Assembly: GCA_003194525.1 (NCBI GenBank)
Contig: NBIV01000488.1
Span: forward strand, 1 to 20,257
DNA: 20,257 bases
Reading direction: 5' to 3'
From: Gracilariopsis chorda
Lineage: Eukaryota > Rhodophyta > Florideophyceae > Gracilariales > Gracilariaceae
Part shown: positions 1 to 9,117 of the stretch, piece by piece
How positions within the stretch are numbered: the stretch's first letter is position 1
Layout of the letters: each line of letters starts with the position of its first letter
Position numbers and translations under genes: made by a program
Notes under the pieces: generated by a model
Databases searched by the model: none
Seen by the model: the letters and a program-made list of their open reading frames with translations, nothing else
What the model was told of the DNA's origin: nothing

Positions 1-1076
1 CTGACGCACGAGTTGTATGGAATTTCTGATTGCTAGTAGTAACACACTGGAGAACCCGAGGTCTGAGAAAAGGTACACAGGATCAAGTTTATTCACGCTC
101 CAAGATCGATGGACTCACCTTTTTGCTTGTCGAACTGTCGAGAGTATTGAAGTGATACGTCACCCCATCGCTTTCGTGCAAATAACTCATCATGGTGCAG
201 AAAGTGGCACTTGGTGCGAACCTGCTTTGTGGACGACATGCAAGACCCGGATAGTGTTATGACATATTTAGATTCAAACCAAGATGTTGTGCGAATGCTC
301 TTGGAATGAAACTGATTTTAGAATATTTATGAAAACGACTATCCTAACAGGGCATCTCTCAACCGATTCATGAAGTTTTTGTTTTCAACTTAACACGATG
401 TGCTGTGATATGGGAGTGCGGCTGCAACTTCAAACAGATTCAATGCCTTCACTACGCTTTCATACGGAAAAAGAAAAGCTTTGAACCAGATTGAAACTGC
501 ACTACTATGACATCAAGTAAGCATTGTTTTGAAGGAAAAATACGTACCCTATCTGCGCGAAACAATAGCGTCCACTTCAAAGCGTGATTTTTGATAACTT
601 TTGAGCTCGTTTTTAAACTGTATCAAGCCAGGGGGGAAACAGAAGTTCACAGAACACGTTGGAGATGAACATGAAAGATTGACCATGACGAAAACTGAGC
701 GAGCAAGTGAAGAGTTTGCTCTGAGACCGTTTTCATTGTCATAATAGTTCCTTTCCGCAATATATGTTTTACATTTGGGACAAACGAACGGCTCTAATCG
801 AAGCAGAGCAAGCTCAGTGTCACTGCAAACCGCATGCTCCTAGTTCGAAACATCGATGTCCCCTGTCATTAAAAAGAAGGTGATGGTGCTATTTTCGTAA
901 AAGAATCGCTATCGACCAAGCTACCTCCAAAATACCGAATACCAGTACGAACCGCCTGTATTTCGTACACACAAAATACGCGCTGTACACGTAGTGGACT
1001 AAAGCCGGGTGACATATGTAGAATGGGGCGTTCGCTTCGTTACGTCCGGTGTCGAGCCTCTTTCAGTCCGTAACGG
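1..1076. other. No supported gene; AT-rich flank
   Basis: I see no recognisable gene or repeat here. The only open frame of note is 17-262 on the plus strand (81 codons from ATG, stop TGA); its composition is unremarkable, I recognise no domain, and a frame of this length is expected by chance. The rest, about 800 bases, has frequent stops on both strands and no obvious promoter or RNA structure. Confidence 0.5.
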
Positions 1077-1357
1077 CCTCCACCGCATCAGCCCACTTCT
1101 TTTCCCTCTCCCTCCACCGCATCTGCACCTTGCACAATCTTTATACCACGCCCTCTAGCGCATTGGCACCACGCAAAACTCGTCGTACTACCCTCTTCAC
1201 TGCATTGGCACCCCCGCACACTCTCTTTACCACCATCTCCACCGCATTGGCCCCCTGACTACTCGTCGTACCACCCGTTCCACGGCATCATCACCTCGCA
1301 CACTCTTCATACCACAACCCTCCATCTCATGGGCACCGTGCACTTTGTCGCATTTGC
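1077..1357. repeat. Degenerate minisatellite, ~41-bp period, about 7 units
   Basis: Seven units of 40-42 bp can be laid out by eye, with starts near 1077, 1111, 1151, 1192, 1234, 1275 and 1316; the first is shorter. Each begins with a C/T-rich stretch such as cctccaccgcat or cctcttcactgcat, passes through a GCATTGGCACC-like core and ends in TACCAC. Strand composition is skewed: the plus strand is rich in C and T and poor in G. A 69-codon frame (1049-1258) runs through it and encodes an imperfect 14-residue repeat (TTPSSALAP, TTLFTALAP, TTISTALAP). That frame breaks after three units because some units are 41 rather than 42 bp, so I treat it as a by-product. Tandem repeats like this are common in subtelomeres. 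Confidence 0.85.
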
Positions 1358-2503
1358 ATGCCTGTCAATAAGTCTCTTCTGGTGTATGGGCGCTTCTAAT
1401 CAGACTCATAGTCCTTACTGGACGTCTTTGGTTCTCCAAAAAATGCCATGAGAAACTTTCAAATCCATTGTACCTCGCCTTTCTCTGGTTCGGGTAGTAA
1501 GGTTTTCAAACGATTTACACTTTGAGGATCTTCTCAAACTTTGAACCGGCATGCTTGCGTTGGTTGAGTAATTCTTTACTGTAAATCATAAATCATGCCC
1601 TGCTGCAAATCCTTGTGCAGAGTCTCTTTGTGCCGTCTGCTGCATTCTGTATCACTGCTCTGATGCATTACCTCTCGCTGCATCTTTTCTGTAATGCATA
1701 GTAGAATTGCGATGGAAAGATCACGAACATGTGCTGGGTTATCGCCGCGGTATCTCTGCAGGTTTGTTATTGCTTCTTCATTTACTTCGTCTTTCTTACC
1801 TATTACGCTCTTGGTTTCAGTTTACGCCTCTGCAGCTGTATGCTTTCGTGATCTTACTGGTGAGTTGATTCCAAATGTTTCGATGACGTCTATCGTCTCC
1901 ATTGCACCCAATGCATTCCGCCAGTCATGTTTTCTTGCGCACACACTAGGGTACTGGCTCAAGCAACTGCCTACCTCTAGCATACTCCGCTGGGCTAGGA
2001 TCCCGATACACACATTGCCTCATGCGCGTACCATTTGGTCTGTATCAATCACTACTGCGACAACCGGCAGACGCCTAGCTATGGAACGACAGGCACATAG
2101 GAGTTGAGCGCAGCAGCGAGCCCTTGGGTTATGTCATTACTGATTGTGGGTTTCGTTCACGAGAGGTGGAAAACAAAGTACATGGACACACCTGTTTTTT
2201 CCAGACATCCTAGTGGACTTTTACTTTTGACTACATCACTGCAGTTTTGGAGCTACTGGCCCGTTTGGCACACAAACGTACACGGATTCACTCAATCTTG
2301 TATGGGCCGCGTTCGAGTCAATGACGTAGTCAGGGAGGCATGGGCCGTCAATTTAGAGGTTTATATGTCTGTCTAACAACTCGGTTGAGGAGCCAGTCCA
2401 TACAATATATGACACAATAAATGTACAAACATGAAACATAACCGTCGTCCACAGGGCGCAAGAAGATAGCGAAAGCGTAGCATTTCGTTGCGATCTTTGT
2501 GGC
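1358..2503. other. Unassigned stretch with two unrecognised plus-strand open frames
   Basis: Two plus-strand open frames abut here: 1694-2107 (137 codons, ATG start) and 2104-2376 (90 codons, TTG start). The first has a hydrophobic segment near residues 24-50 that could be a membrane segment or signal anchor. Neither resembles a family I know, no TATA-type promoter is evident, and the amino-acid composition is that of random sequence, so I do not call a gene. Around 1600-1700 the triplet-like words CTGCTGCAT, CTGATGCAT and CGCTGCAT recur at about 16-bp spacing, a weak short repeat. I see nothing in 2377-2503. Confidence 0.35.
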
Positions 2504-2795
2504 TTAACGTCTAATGTTAGTAATTTGACTAGTTGACAAAAACTGACGAATAGCTTTCAAACCGGCTCCGTTTTCAAATGCCTTCAGATAGTTTTGAAAT
2601 GTCGAATTTTCACTGCTTGGCGAAACATCAGGCGTACCCGTTGCCGGCACTAGGCGTACAAATTTCGTTAAATACGCCTTTCCTATGCCATCTGAAATAT
2701 ACAGCAGCACACTCGTTGCAATAATACGGTTGGCGTACCACAAACACACAAAAATCAATAAACTCGAAAGCCATTTGTAGCTATCCTACCAATTT
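2504..2795 (-). pseudogene. Unidentified minus-strand open segment with hydrophobic start
   Basis: On the minus strand an 84-codon frame (ATG at 2758) can be read upstream to about 2780. It starts with a hydrophobic stretch of about 20 residues (around LLIFVCLWYANRIIATSVLL) that could cross a membrane, followed by a soluble Ser/Pro/Thr-containing part. It lies downstream, on the same strand, of the larger minus-strand block 2880-4245 but in another frame, with about 85 bases between them. It could be the frameshifted tail of that block or a chance frame. I recognise no family. Confidence 0.3.
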
Positions 2796-2879
2796 CGTAC
2801 ACTCTACTTATCATTTATACGCCTGTATTTGCGCCACAATGTGCGCCATGAATCACATATTTGTAGCACTATAGGTTTT

Positions 2880-4245
2880 CTAGGGTGACTCGAGGTCACG
2901 TACAAATTCTTGGACCAAGTCATTCTTCACGTACCTGCGTAGCAGCTCTTGTATGGCCTCCAGCCACCTCTTAATTCTTACCGAGGAATCACAGAATAAA
3001 TCGAGTTGCAGGGCGCTTTCGTGAGCGATACGGGCAATGCCCAACACGAAGCACGGCAGAAACAACTTGGCCATCCCATTGGAGATGCCATTTATGTTCT
3101 TCTTGCGTTTACACGCGGCAAGCCATGTCAAAATTGACATAGGGTTCGTTCCGTCGAGTCAACTGCTTGCTGTAGTAATATTAAACCACTTTACCACCGA
3201 ACCGACGCGTTGCTTAACTCTTGAGCTCTCGCTAGTGTTACTGTTATCCAGCGAATATTTCTTGTAAGAAAAGATGTTCTTGAAATGGCTATAAGCTTGG
3301 GTAATCTTAGCGACATTGTGCTTGCCCAAGTCCGGATCGGACTCGAAAGACGAGAATGGTCGATCATCCGTGGAAAACGATTCTGAGTCAGAATCATAGT
3401 TCTTCTTGGAGTGCCTGCTCTCTCTCTTGGCTTCCAAAATATCAGAAATTCCATGAAGGTATATAGCCGTCGTGCAGGGACACCACATGCTTCATTGAGA
3501 ATCCACCCTAGTTCTTTGCGCACGATTTTTCGACCCCAATGTCGGCGAACCACTTGTCGTGCTCCACCATTTTTGTTGCCACATCGTGGAGCTCTTTTTG
3601 GACAGAAACGATGCCACTTTGCTGTGTTGCATGCGACACGCGGCGAGGGACTTTACTCACAAGGACCGACTAGAGTCGTGGTTACATTGCAACCTGGGCG
3701 TCATCTTCGACCTTAACGACCAACAAATCGAGTTGAGCGTCGATAAAATTCTCCCAACTGCCCTTGGGGTCGTTAACCTGTTAGGTAACGGGTTAGGGCA
3801 CGAGGACGGCGACTTCTGCCAAAACAATGTGCCTATCGTTTGCCTGACTTACGCCCGTGGGGCGTCTTGAAGATGAAGGTTCATCTGCTTGTGGGGAAAC
3901 TCCCACCAACCCTGGTGCAGCTACGCCATTCATCACTGGCTTAGCCACATGCTTTTAACGGGTATCAGTCGTTGTCGACTGGTGGGCTGGGTTCTCCAGC
4001 GTGGGACAAAAGATTAGAGTAAACGCCACATCATAAAAGGCAGCATGGAGCGCTAGGGCTGGTGTATTCAGCGGAACCCTCGAATCACCTGTGGTTGAAG
4101 AAGAGAGTTCTTCCACTACAGCTTGTCCTGATGACGGGGCAGAGAATCTACAAGTCTGCGACCGTGAAATTCTGGCTGCTTGGCCATGGGCCAATTGAGC
4201 ACCTTGGAAGACGTATGGCGGCTTACTTTCACTCATTCCAACCAA
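2880..4245 (-). pseudogene. Decayed minus-strand coding-like block of unknown family (possibly gag-like)
   Basis: Read on the minus strand, one frame runs from 4245 to about 3445 with seven in-frame stops (first TAA at 3955-3957). It then passes to a second frame that is open from 3488 to 2880 except for a single TGA at 3159-3161, about 200 codons. The first part is Ser/Thr-rich at its start (near residues 40-60) and then helix-forming, with blocks such as SWENFIDAQLDLLVVKVED and VQKELHDVATKMVEHDKWF. The second part has an acidic Ser/Asp-rich patch (YDSDSESFSTDD) and ends in a helical, charged segment (EAIQELLRRYVKNDLVQEF). Low complexity followed by helices recalls retroelement Gag proteins, but there is no CCHC knuckle and no pol follows. 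Family unknown; a broken host gene is equally possible. The plus strand also has frames here (3559-3870, 4062-4445) that I consider weaker. Confidence 0.45.
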
Positions 4246-5241
4246 ACCTTCTATCAGAACTCGTCTTACGGCTACTGGCCGACTTGGACAAACTATTGTT
4301 TGACTTCAAACGCTGGGACGATATGCCCCATCGAGTAGCTATCTCGGAAAAACAGGAAAAAGGGCGGATACCGCGAAGAATAGAGGTTGTTAGAACAAGA
4401 GGCCAAAATTCTCACGATTCCAGGCCGGAAGAACGAAATATGTAGGGCAATGCGCTACTTGGAAGACCATCCGCTATCCATGGAGCTAACAGCACGCAGA
4501 GCCTGGCAAGAGGAGCCTAGCAGGCTCAAAATATTTTGAGTCCCGAGCTCAGTTCTATGCTTCCAACGGATTTACGACTACTGGGCGATCACCACAGCTC
4601 CCGAAAGAGCCGTCTAATGAACGTACAAAAAACGCATCAGGCTCCACAAAGGACATATTGGTCGACCGGGAACGTCGCGTGGCTATGGAGAGCGTAGGGA
4701 CAGCTCGGAGATTAGACCAGCGCCCGGAGGAGGGGCTATGCTTGCGTTGTGTACGGTGCTTCGATCGAACATCCAACCGGTGGCAACAGGAGAGCAGGGT
4801 ATCCCTGAGATTGCGCCAGAGCAAAGACGTCTACTTCTGCTACGGCTGCGACATCTAGCACTCAAAGTAAGTGATTCTCACTCACTGGGGTTGACATGGG
4901 CACCCAAGTACCACGGTCGATACGAAAGGTCGGCTGTCTATTCAAACGGCAGGGTTTCCAGTAGCCCAACATGCTAAGCGACGGTGCAACGAGCATTAAC
5001 AGAGGTCGAAGGCTGGTAGTGACCAGGACTGAACTGGTAATGCCAGACGAGTTTGGTACACGGAGTTTACCTCGACTACAATTGCAGATGCTATAGCCTG
5101 TATTGTCAGCATCGAAACCGGCGTTTTTTCACGATTACTTGTGCTGTATCAACGGAACTTGAGTTCTGAAGCCACAAAGAGTCTGCTGTAATTCACTTAG
5201 AAGCTGGAGCATGAGCTTGGGTCACTAATAGGGCCGTCCGC

Positions 5242-5257
5242 TACGACAGATGTCGTA
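5242..5257. promoter_or_regulatory. Conserved near-palindrome in repeat copy A
   Basis: TACGACAGATGTCGTA is a 16-bp inverted repeat with one central mismatch. The equivalent site in copy C (18849-18864) is a perfect palindrome, TACGACAGCTGTCGTA. Keeping a symmetric site while the surroundings diverged suggests a protein-binding site in the repeat's upstream control region. This is inference; no factor is known. Confidence 0.4.
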
Positions 5258-5275
5258 AAGTTAGTCTACTCTTAT

Positions 5276-5281
5276 AATAAA
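5276..5281 (+). promoter_or_regulatory. AATAAA hexamer conserved between repeat copies
   Basis: AATAAA is present here and at the aligned place in copy C (18880-18885), followed in both by a stretch rich in GT/GC dinucleotides, the usual form of a polyadenylation signal. It lies about 180 bp before the TATA box, an odd place for a classical LTR, where the signal normally sits close to or after the transcription start. Confidence 0.35.
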
Positions 5282-5440
5282 GTACATTATTGTACAAGTG
5301 TACGTGCGCACACGCGCTGCAGCTATCCACACATGAACACGCCAAGCCCAATGGCCGCCCAGTGCACAGCAGCAGTGTCGTCGAAAGCTAAAACTTTCAG
5401 AGGACCGCCCTATAAGTGAATAGTGCGGCTGCACCGTAGG

Positions 5441-5466
5441 GGTCAGGCTTCTGGCCTCTATATAAG
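5441..5466 (+). promoter_or_regulatory. Inverted repeat plus TATA box (core promoter candidate)
   Basis: An imperfect inverted repeat (ggtcaggcttctggcc, 5441-5456) is followed at once by ctcTATATAAGG, with the TATA box at 5459-5466. In copy C the same inverted repeat is perfect (ggccaggcccctggcc, 19060-19075), while its TATA has become ctctattaaac. The first downstream ATG is at 5506, 40 bp after the TATA box. The arrangement suggests transcription to the right, into the gag-pol region. Confidence 0.5.
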
Positions 5467-5505
5467 GGAAAAGCGTAGTGCGTTACAGTCTATAAAACGA
5501 TTTGC

Positions 5506-5706
5506 ATGGAAATCGTACCTCTTTTGTTGACAATCACCCACACACACGGGTTCCCTAATTCTTCCCTCACGATCGCAGGGCATGTCGGGACAGGCGGCAT
5601 TGACCTTACAGCCGACGTAGTCATGCCAGCTCTGGGAGGGCTCTACCCAACTGGGCTCATATCTAATGAGAAACATCCTGAATGTCTTCCAGTTTTCTCT
5701 CGCTGA
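5506..5706 (+). other. Short open frame after the promoter, shared with 15757-16035
   Basis: A 66-codon frame starts with the first ATG after the TATA box. Its DNA aligns with 15757 onward, and the same reading frame is kept there. Both copies have a Thr-His pair near residue 12 (THTH in one, TNTH in the other) and a conserved core: ADVVMPALGGLY here, PEIVVPHLGGLC in the other copy. The substitutions in the core are mostly conservative (D/E, V/I, M/V). It may be the decayed start of Gag or a small leader frame. On the minus strand a frame (5458-5721) also contains a partly matching GCK..AAC pair, so the coding strand is not certain. Confidence 0.4.
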
Positions 5707-5834
5707 CGGGCATTGCGCCACAAAGTGGTCTCCTGACTTGGAATCGTTTTTGTGTGTTGTTCCCCCTTTGGCCTTTTTGTTTTTGTTTGTTTTCTGGACG
5801 TTCTGTCGTTTTACCGTGGAAGAGGTTCGCTCTC

Positions 5835-6179
5835 ATGTCAAAAAATGCCTCCGCTGCGGACCCCGCGATCATGAACAGCCGCTCCGATAATGGTGGAGGT
5901 GCTCCCGAAGGTCGATACATTTCTTGGATCCCGACTTGGGATACTCCCAGCTGCGCTGGGGGTTTCTCATATATGACTTCAAACCTACCGCGGCGATCCC
6001 GGAACTGCACGACTGTTCCGTCATCGAACCGCTTGGATGGGTCTCATATGGCTCCGGCTGTTGCCGTCGCTGCACAGAAGCCGCTTCTAACGGTGGACAA
6101 CACATTCCAGGGGAGTTCGCTGGAATCTCAGGTTTGCACTCTTTGGATCGCCCATGACACCGTCGTAGGGGAGTTATAA
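5835..6179 (+). pseudogene. Gag N-terminal-like segment of the Gypsy element
   Basis: From an ATG at 5835, internal to a longer frame that begins at 5682, there are 114 codons to a TAA at 6177. The start is Ala/Ser/Asn/Gly-rich (MSKNASAADPAIMNSRSDNG), followed by a region with Trp and Pro, then an Ala-rich stretch (APAVAVAAQKPLLTVDN). Disordered, small-residue-rich starts are common in Gag proteins, and position fits: after the promoter and before the capsid-like region in the same direction. There is no domain I can name, so this is assignment by position. The extra residues upstream of 5835 are hydrophobic and aromatic and look non-coding. Confidence 0.4.
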
Positions 6180-6191
6180 ACCGGTCGTGAG

Positions 6192-6589
6192 GTGGTGATG
6201 GACACACGAGCAAAGGGGGTCCTGGTGGAAAGAACAAGCACAGCTATAGGCAGAAACACAAACGAGATCACTCGAGTCAAGGTTCTACGACAATTTTGGA
6301 CTCATCCCAAAACGGTTCTAATGGTTTCAGTTGTTCAAATTTCGATTCCTGTTCAAGAGACAAGGCCGTTGTTCGTCCCACTCAAAGCCGTCATACGCCA
6401 CTCAAGGCGTCATTCTGACCCGAAAAAAGTGGAGCAAACATCCTGGTCTCCGGGAACTAAAACTGATTCACCTGTTGACTCAGAAGTTAATGTCATACGG
6501 GTAATACCACCTCAAGAATTTCTCTTCAGAACATACGCCCAGTGGAACGGGGGAAGGTGAACGAATGAATAAAACTTATGCAAATCTCA
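6192..6589 (+). pseudogene. Interrupted gag-region sequence, frame uncertain
   Basis: This part joins the presumed Gag N-terminus to the capsid-like segment. One frame is open from 6192 to 6560 (122 codons). Another, running from about 6220 to 6418, is Ser/Asn/Gln-rich (TILDSSQNGSNGFSCSNFD) and more like a disordered Gag linker. A small tandem duplication of about 20 bp sits at 6380-6420 (ccactcaaagccgtcatacg then ccactcaaggcgtcattctg). Which frame was the original one cannot be settled by eye. Confidence 0.35.
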
Positions 6590-6919
6590 ATGCGTAACCC
6601 GTATTCGACTGGTGAAAATCCAATTATAATGTTCGAAATTATTTCCCGCTTCGTTCCCGAAGCCAATACGCTCAGTATGAATGAAGGACAAGCCTGCTTC
6701 AAATTACCATATTTATTCCATGGAGTTGTAGGGGACCAATAAACCTCTGTCACAGGACCATATCGTGCCTCCAAGGAAGTAGTGACCTACTAAATAGAGG
6801 GTGTGCATTTCTTCTTGCACCTCTTTGCCACCAATACCCCCATTCAGGAGCAATCATCGCTTTGCAAAACACTCTTTAACTCTTGGGCCACACTGAAACC
6901 GATCACCCGGTGCGCTTAA
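6590..6919 (+). pseudogene. Gag capsid-like segment with two internal stops
   Basis: In one frame from the ATG at 6590 to a TAA at 6917 there are 109 codons, with stops only at 6740-6742 and 6791-6793. The encoded sequence begins with a short Pro/Tyr turn, then a helix (IIMFEIISRFVPEANTLS), a second helix (EGQACFKLPYLFHGVV), and, after the stops, VHFFLHLFATNTPIQEQ. In Ty3/Gypsy Gag capsids, helices of this kind are separated by similar distances, and a (Y/F)AT-x3-(I/L)xE-like segment is common in this part. From such patterns and from position before the protease I infer the capsid core. No CCHC zinc knuckle is recognisable in 6920-7340. Confidence 0.55.
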
Positions 6920-7343
6920 GTCCGTGCTAAAACGTACCTACCGCATGCCCTGGCACATAATTCGCGCTCGTGACTAGCTTCAATTACCACGGCTCGGCAA
7001 ACATCGCAACTGTCCGATGCAACCACTGCTGACACGGATAAGACCCCCCGCTCCCAGAATTAAGCACTCATGGTCAACAGTCCTGGTCCACCGAATAAAG
7101 CGAAAACAGCCAAGGAGAAGCAAGTGAGGGGGTATCCCCTTTGAGAGAGGCGTCCTCAGATATGAGGCTGTTGACGCCTGACTCGTCGCCTGCTCGCTCA
7201 CCCGTGTAAACAATCTCGAATAAGGCCACCACTGACGAGGACTCTGCACCAATTTCTGTGTCGCATCGCTTGTCGGTACGGATGAAGAATCCCGGATCCT
7301 CGATATAGTTCTGGTCACGCCCATGCGCAGTTATAAGATTTGT
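6920..7343 (+). other. Gag C-terminal/protease-proximal region, too decayed to read
   Basis: This 420-base stretch lies between the capsid-like segment and the protease. The plus-strand frame that carries the capsid goes on with two further stops before 7060 and contains a Lys/Pro-rich piece (PGPPNKAKTAKEKQVRGYPL) near 7078-7137. Such basic sequence occurs at the end of Gag where RNA is bound, but there is no Cys-His motif to support it. The minus strand has frames of 97 and 114 codons (7074-7367 and 6980-7324) that I regard as shadows. Confidence 0.35.
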
Positions 7344-7749
7344 GTACATTTCGGGCTTGACACCCATTCTATGCTAAGATTTCTGACAGTCCTGTACAAA
7401 TTTGTAGGCCCGAACTTCATTGTGGAAACCTTGTTACGCCCGCAGATGCCCAGCTCCTGTCCGCTCCGAAACGGTGTCTGACGTTTCAGATGCGAACAAT
7501 CATCCGTTAAAAACAGTGGGTACCATGGACCTGGTCTTGCGGTTGGGCACCTCTGAGCTCTACTTTATTGGTTGTCAGTCATTAGCCGCACCAGTTCTAC
7601 TGGGATTTGATTACTGCAACAGATTTGTCAATGAAATCGGGGCCCATGTCAGGCGTTTGGAACGCGACGGCGGATCGTCAGTCCCGATCGTCTGTCGCTC
7701 GATGAAGCATGCTTCTCAGAAGCTATTCCCATTACTTGCTGTGCAGTAA
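7344..7749 (+). pseudogene. Aspartic protease (retropepsin) domain, frameshifted
   Basis: Retropepsin cuts the Gag-Pol polyprotein. Two frames carry it here. The first (7344 to about 7482) holds LDTHSMLRFL at 7356-7385, where the family's Asp-Thr-Gly active site would be; the third residue is His (CAT, 7365-7367), so the catalytic loop is altered. The second (7420-7749) holds the C-terminal half, from VGTMDLVLRLG (near 7528) to LLGFDYCNRFVNEI (near 7600), matching the hydrophobic-G-x-D/N-(F/Y)-hydrophobic end of Ty3-type proteases. A frameshift lies between about 7440 and 7480. The frame continues past the domain and stops at 7747. Confidence 0.8.
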
Positions 7750-8184
7750 CCCCCACTCGCGCCCCACAAGTCCGTCAAATCCGAGTTACAGCTTTGGTGT
7801 CTATACTTCCTGAGTCTCACGTCTGGGTACAAGTCAATTGCCTTCAACACTTTCTTGGGGTCATTCAAACCCTTTGCTCGTTATACGAGAAATACCACCT
7901 TGCCCTGGCGGACAGAATTCTTCACACTAACCCTTATAAATTTTTCGAGATACTTGTTCCCAATCTTGGCCATTGCCCTCAGTATCGGGGAAAGAACAAA
8001 GTACTTGCAAACGTCACCCCGAACCCCATTGAAATACACCAAATGAAGGGGAAGACTGCCTACGAACTTAGAATCGCCGGCTCTTGTGAGTAATTCACCC
8101 ATACCACCGACGAACTATCGTCAAAACAGGGGGAGAAACCAGTTGTGTTTGCGTCGAATACCCCAAAAACTCGAAACCACTGGC
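7750..8184 (+). pseudogene. Protease-RT linker of pol
   Basis: The frame 7794-8093 (99 codons) carries the beta-rich segment that follows protease in Ty3/Gypsy pol: a turn with VSILPESHVWVQV, a central YEKYHLALADRILHTN, then FFEILVPNLGH and KVLANVTPNPIEI. The spacing to the RT start is normal for the family. It ends in TGA/TAA stops at 8091-8096; the reading then resumes in another frame near 8150, leading through KPLATPVS into the RT region after a TAG. No function of its own is known beyond linking the domains. Confidence 0.75.
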
Positions 8185-8939
8185 TACCCCTGTATCGTAG
8201 GAAAATGTGCCAACGAACTCTAACGTGGTGGAATACATAAAGGCACTCGAGGAGATGTACCATATCCACGTGCCAGAGTGACATCGCAGCAAACTCCGTG
8301 AAATGTTACGGCAATTTACTACAATGTGGGATGTTGCGCTCAGTGAGATTAGTGGTACGGAACACAGGATCTATTTGTTAACGGGTGCCCGTCCGATGGC
8401 ACATATTACTTATAGGGCAGGATCGAAAGGTCAGGAAGAGAAGCAGTCACATGTTGACAAAATGCTCCGCGCAAGTGTGATAGAACCCTTTTATTCACCT
8501 TGCACATTAACAGTTGTACTGTCTTTAAACGCCGACAGAATCTGGAGGTTGTGTATCGACTACCGCCGCCTAAACGCCATGACTGTCAGGGTCACATATC
8601 CCATCCCTCGTATGGAAGAGTGCATCGAATCCGTCAGAGACGACAAAGTTTTCATGGCTTTAGATACCAATTGGAGATATTTGCAAGATCCTGTTACAGA
8701 GAAGGATTACGGTAAAACCGCGCTCATCTGCCATACAGGATCGTACCGCTTTGAGCAAATGCCGTTTTGGTTTGACCAAAGTCAGTCTTACCTTTCAGCG
8801 TCTTCTACTTATCTCCGTGAACGGCTTGAAGTGGCGGAGTTGCTTAGTCTACCTTGATGATATTATCATCTTCTCCAATAATATGGATGACCATCTCACC
8901 CATGCCAGGGACATTTTTACCGTGCTCTGCGACACGTAA
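8185..8939 (+). pseudogene. Reverse transcriptase domain (palm and fingers), frameshifted
   Basis: RT copies the element's RNA into DNA. One frame runs from about 8188 with a single TGA near 8280 to 8857 and carries the fingers (YRAGSKG, VDKMLRASVIEPFYSPC), the CIDYRRLNAMTV block near 8557, PIPRMEECIES, and motif A (ALDTN, catalytic Asp at 8663-8665). A frameshift near 8760 moves reading to the 8751-8939 frame, which carries motif B (RFGLTK near 8763) and the catalytic YLDD box at 8850-8861, followed by IIIFS. Both metal-binding motifs therefore survive at residue level, unlike in integrase. The frame ends with TAA at 8937-8939. Motif order, spacing and the Gypsy-type LNAMTV/YPIPRMEE blocks leave no doubt about the family. 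Confidence 0.96.
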
Positions 8940-9117
8940 ATTACTCTCAACATGAGGAAGGGCAACGTTTTTACGGATACTGTGGAGTGTCTGGGACATA
9001 TTATTCGTCCGGGACGGTTGGTCATCTAGAAAACCCAAATGAAGTCCATCTTTGAGGCCAAAAAACCCCATACATAAAGGGAGCTTCACTCTTTCCTGGG
9101 ACCGGTCAACGTCTACC
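8940..9117 (+). pseudogene. RT thumb/connection segment with in-frame stops
   Basis: The RT frame continues past the TAA at 8937 through NMRKGNVFTDTVECLGHIIR (about 8952-9011), the usual K-C/N-x-F...LGH-(I/V)(I/V) block after the YLDD strand. TAG at 9027-9029 and TAA at 9075-9077 interrupt it. It goes on with RELHSFLGPVNVYRW (about 9078-9122), matching the L-R-S-F-L-G-x-x-N-Y-Y/YRR block. A frameshift near 9118 then moves to the RNase H frame. The final Tyr-Arg-Arg/Arg-Phe part of the block is lost at the shift. Confidence 0.88.

Larger units (their letters stand above)
4441..5532 (+). repeat. LTR-like dispersed repeat, copy A (~1.1 kb)
   Basis: This stretch aligns along its length with 18055-19153 in the same orientation. 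Shared exact words in the same order include cttgcgttgtgtacg (4741), gcagggtatccctgaga (4793), gagttctgaagccac (5160), ggagcatgagcttgg (5206) and gttagtctactct (5260). By eye the best blocks are about 70-80% identical, so the two are old copies. Both start with TGTAG; the right edge is uncertain and was placed at a TGACA where clear similarity fades. A TATA box lies at 5459-5466, about 75 bp before that edge, and the Gypsy element follows in the same direction, as expected of a 5' LTR. I see no clear primer-binding site after 5532 and only a weakly purine-rich stretch before 4441. A non-LTR subtelomeric repeat is the main alternative. Confidence 0.65.

Noticed and set aside
1049..1258. Protein with 14-residue repeats encoded by the minisatellite
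   Set aside because: The frame is lost after about three units because the period is about 41 bp, so the repeat is best explained at DNA level.
1694..2376. Two abutting plus-strand frames as an operon-like pair
   Set aside because: The context is eukaryotic, the second frame starts at TTG, and neither shows a domain.
5533..5560. Primer-binding site after repeat copy A
   Set aside because: The bases following the proposed LTR end do not match the 3' end of a tRNA that I can recognise, and the LTR end itself is uncertain.
6920..7343. Possible CCHC zinc knuckle of Gag
   Set aside because: No C-x2-C-x4-H-x4-C pattern in any plus-strand frame.
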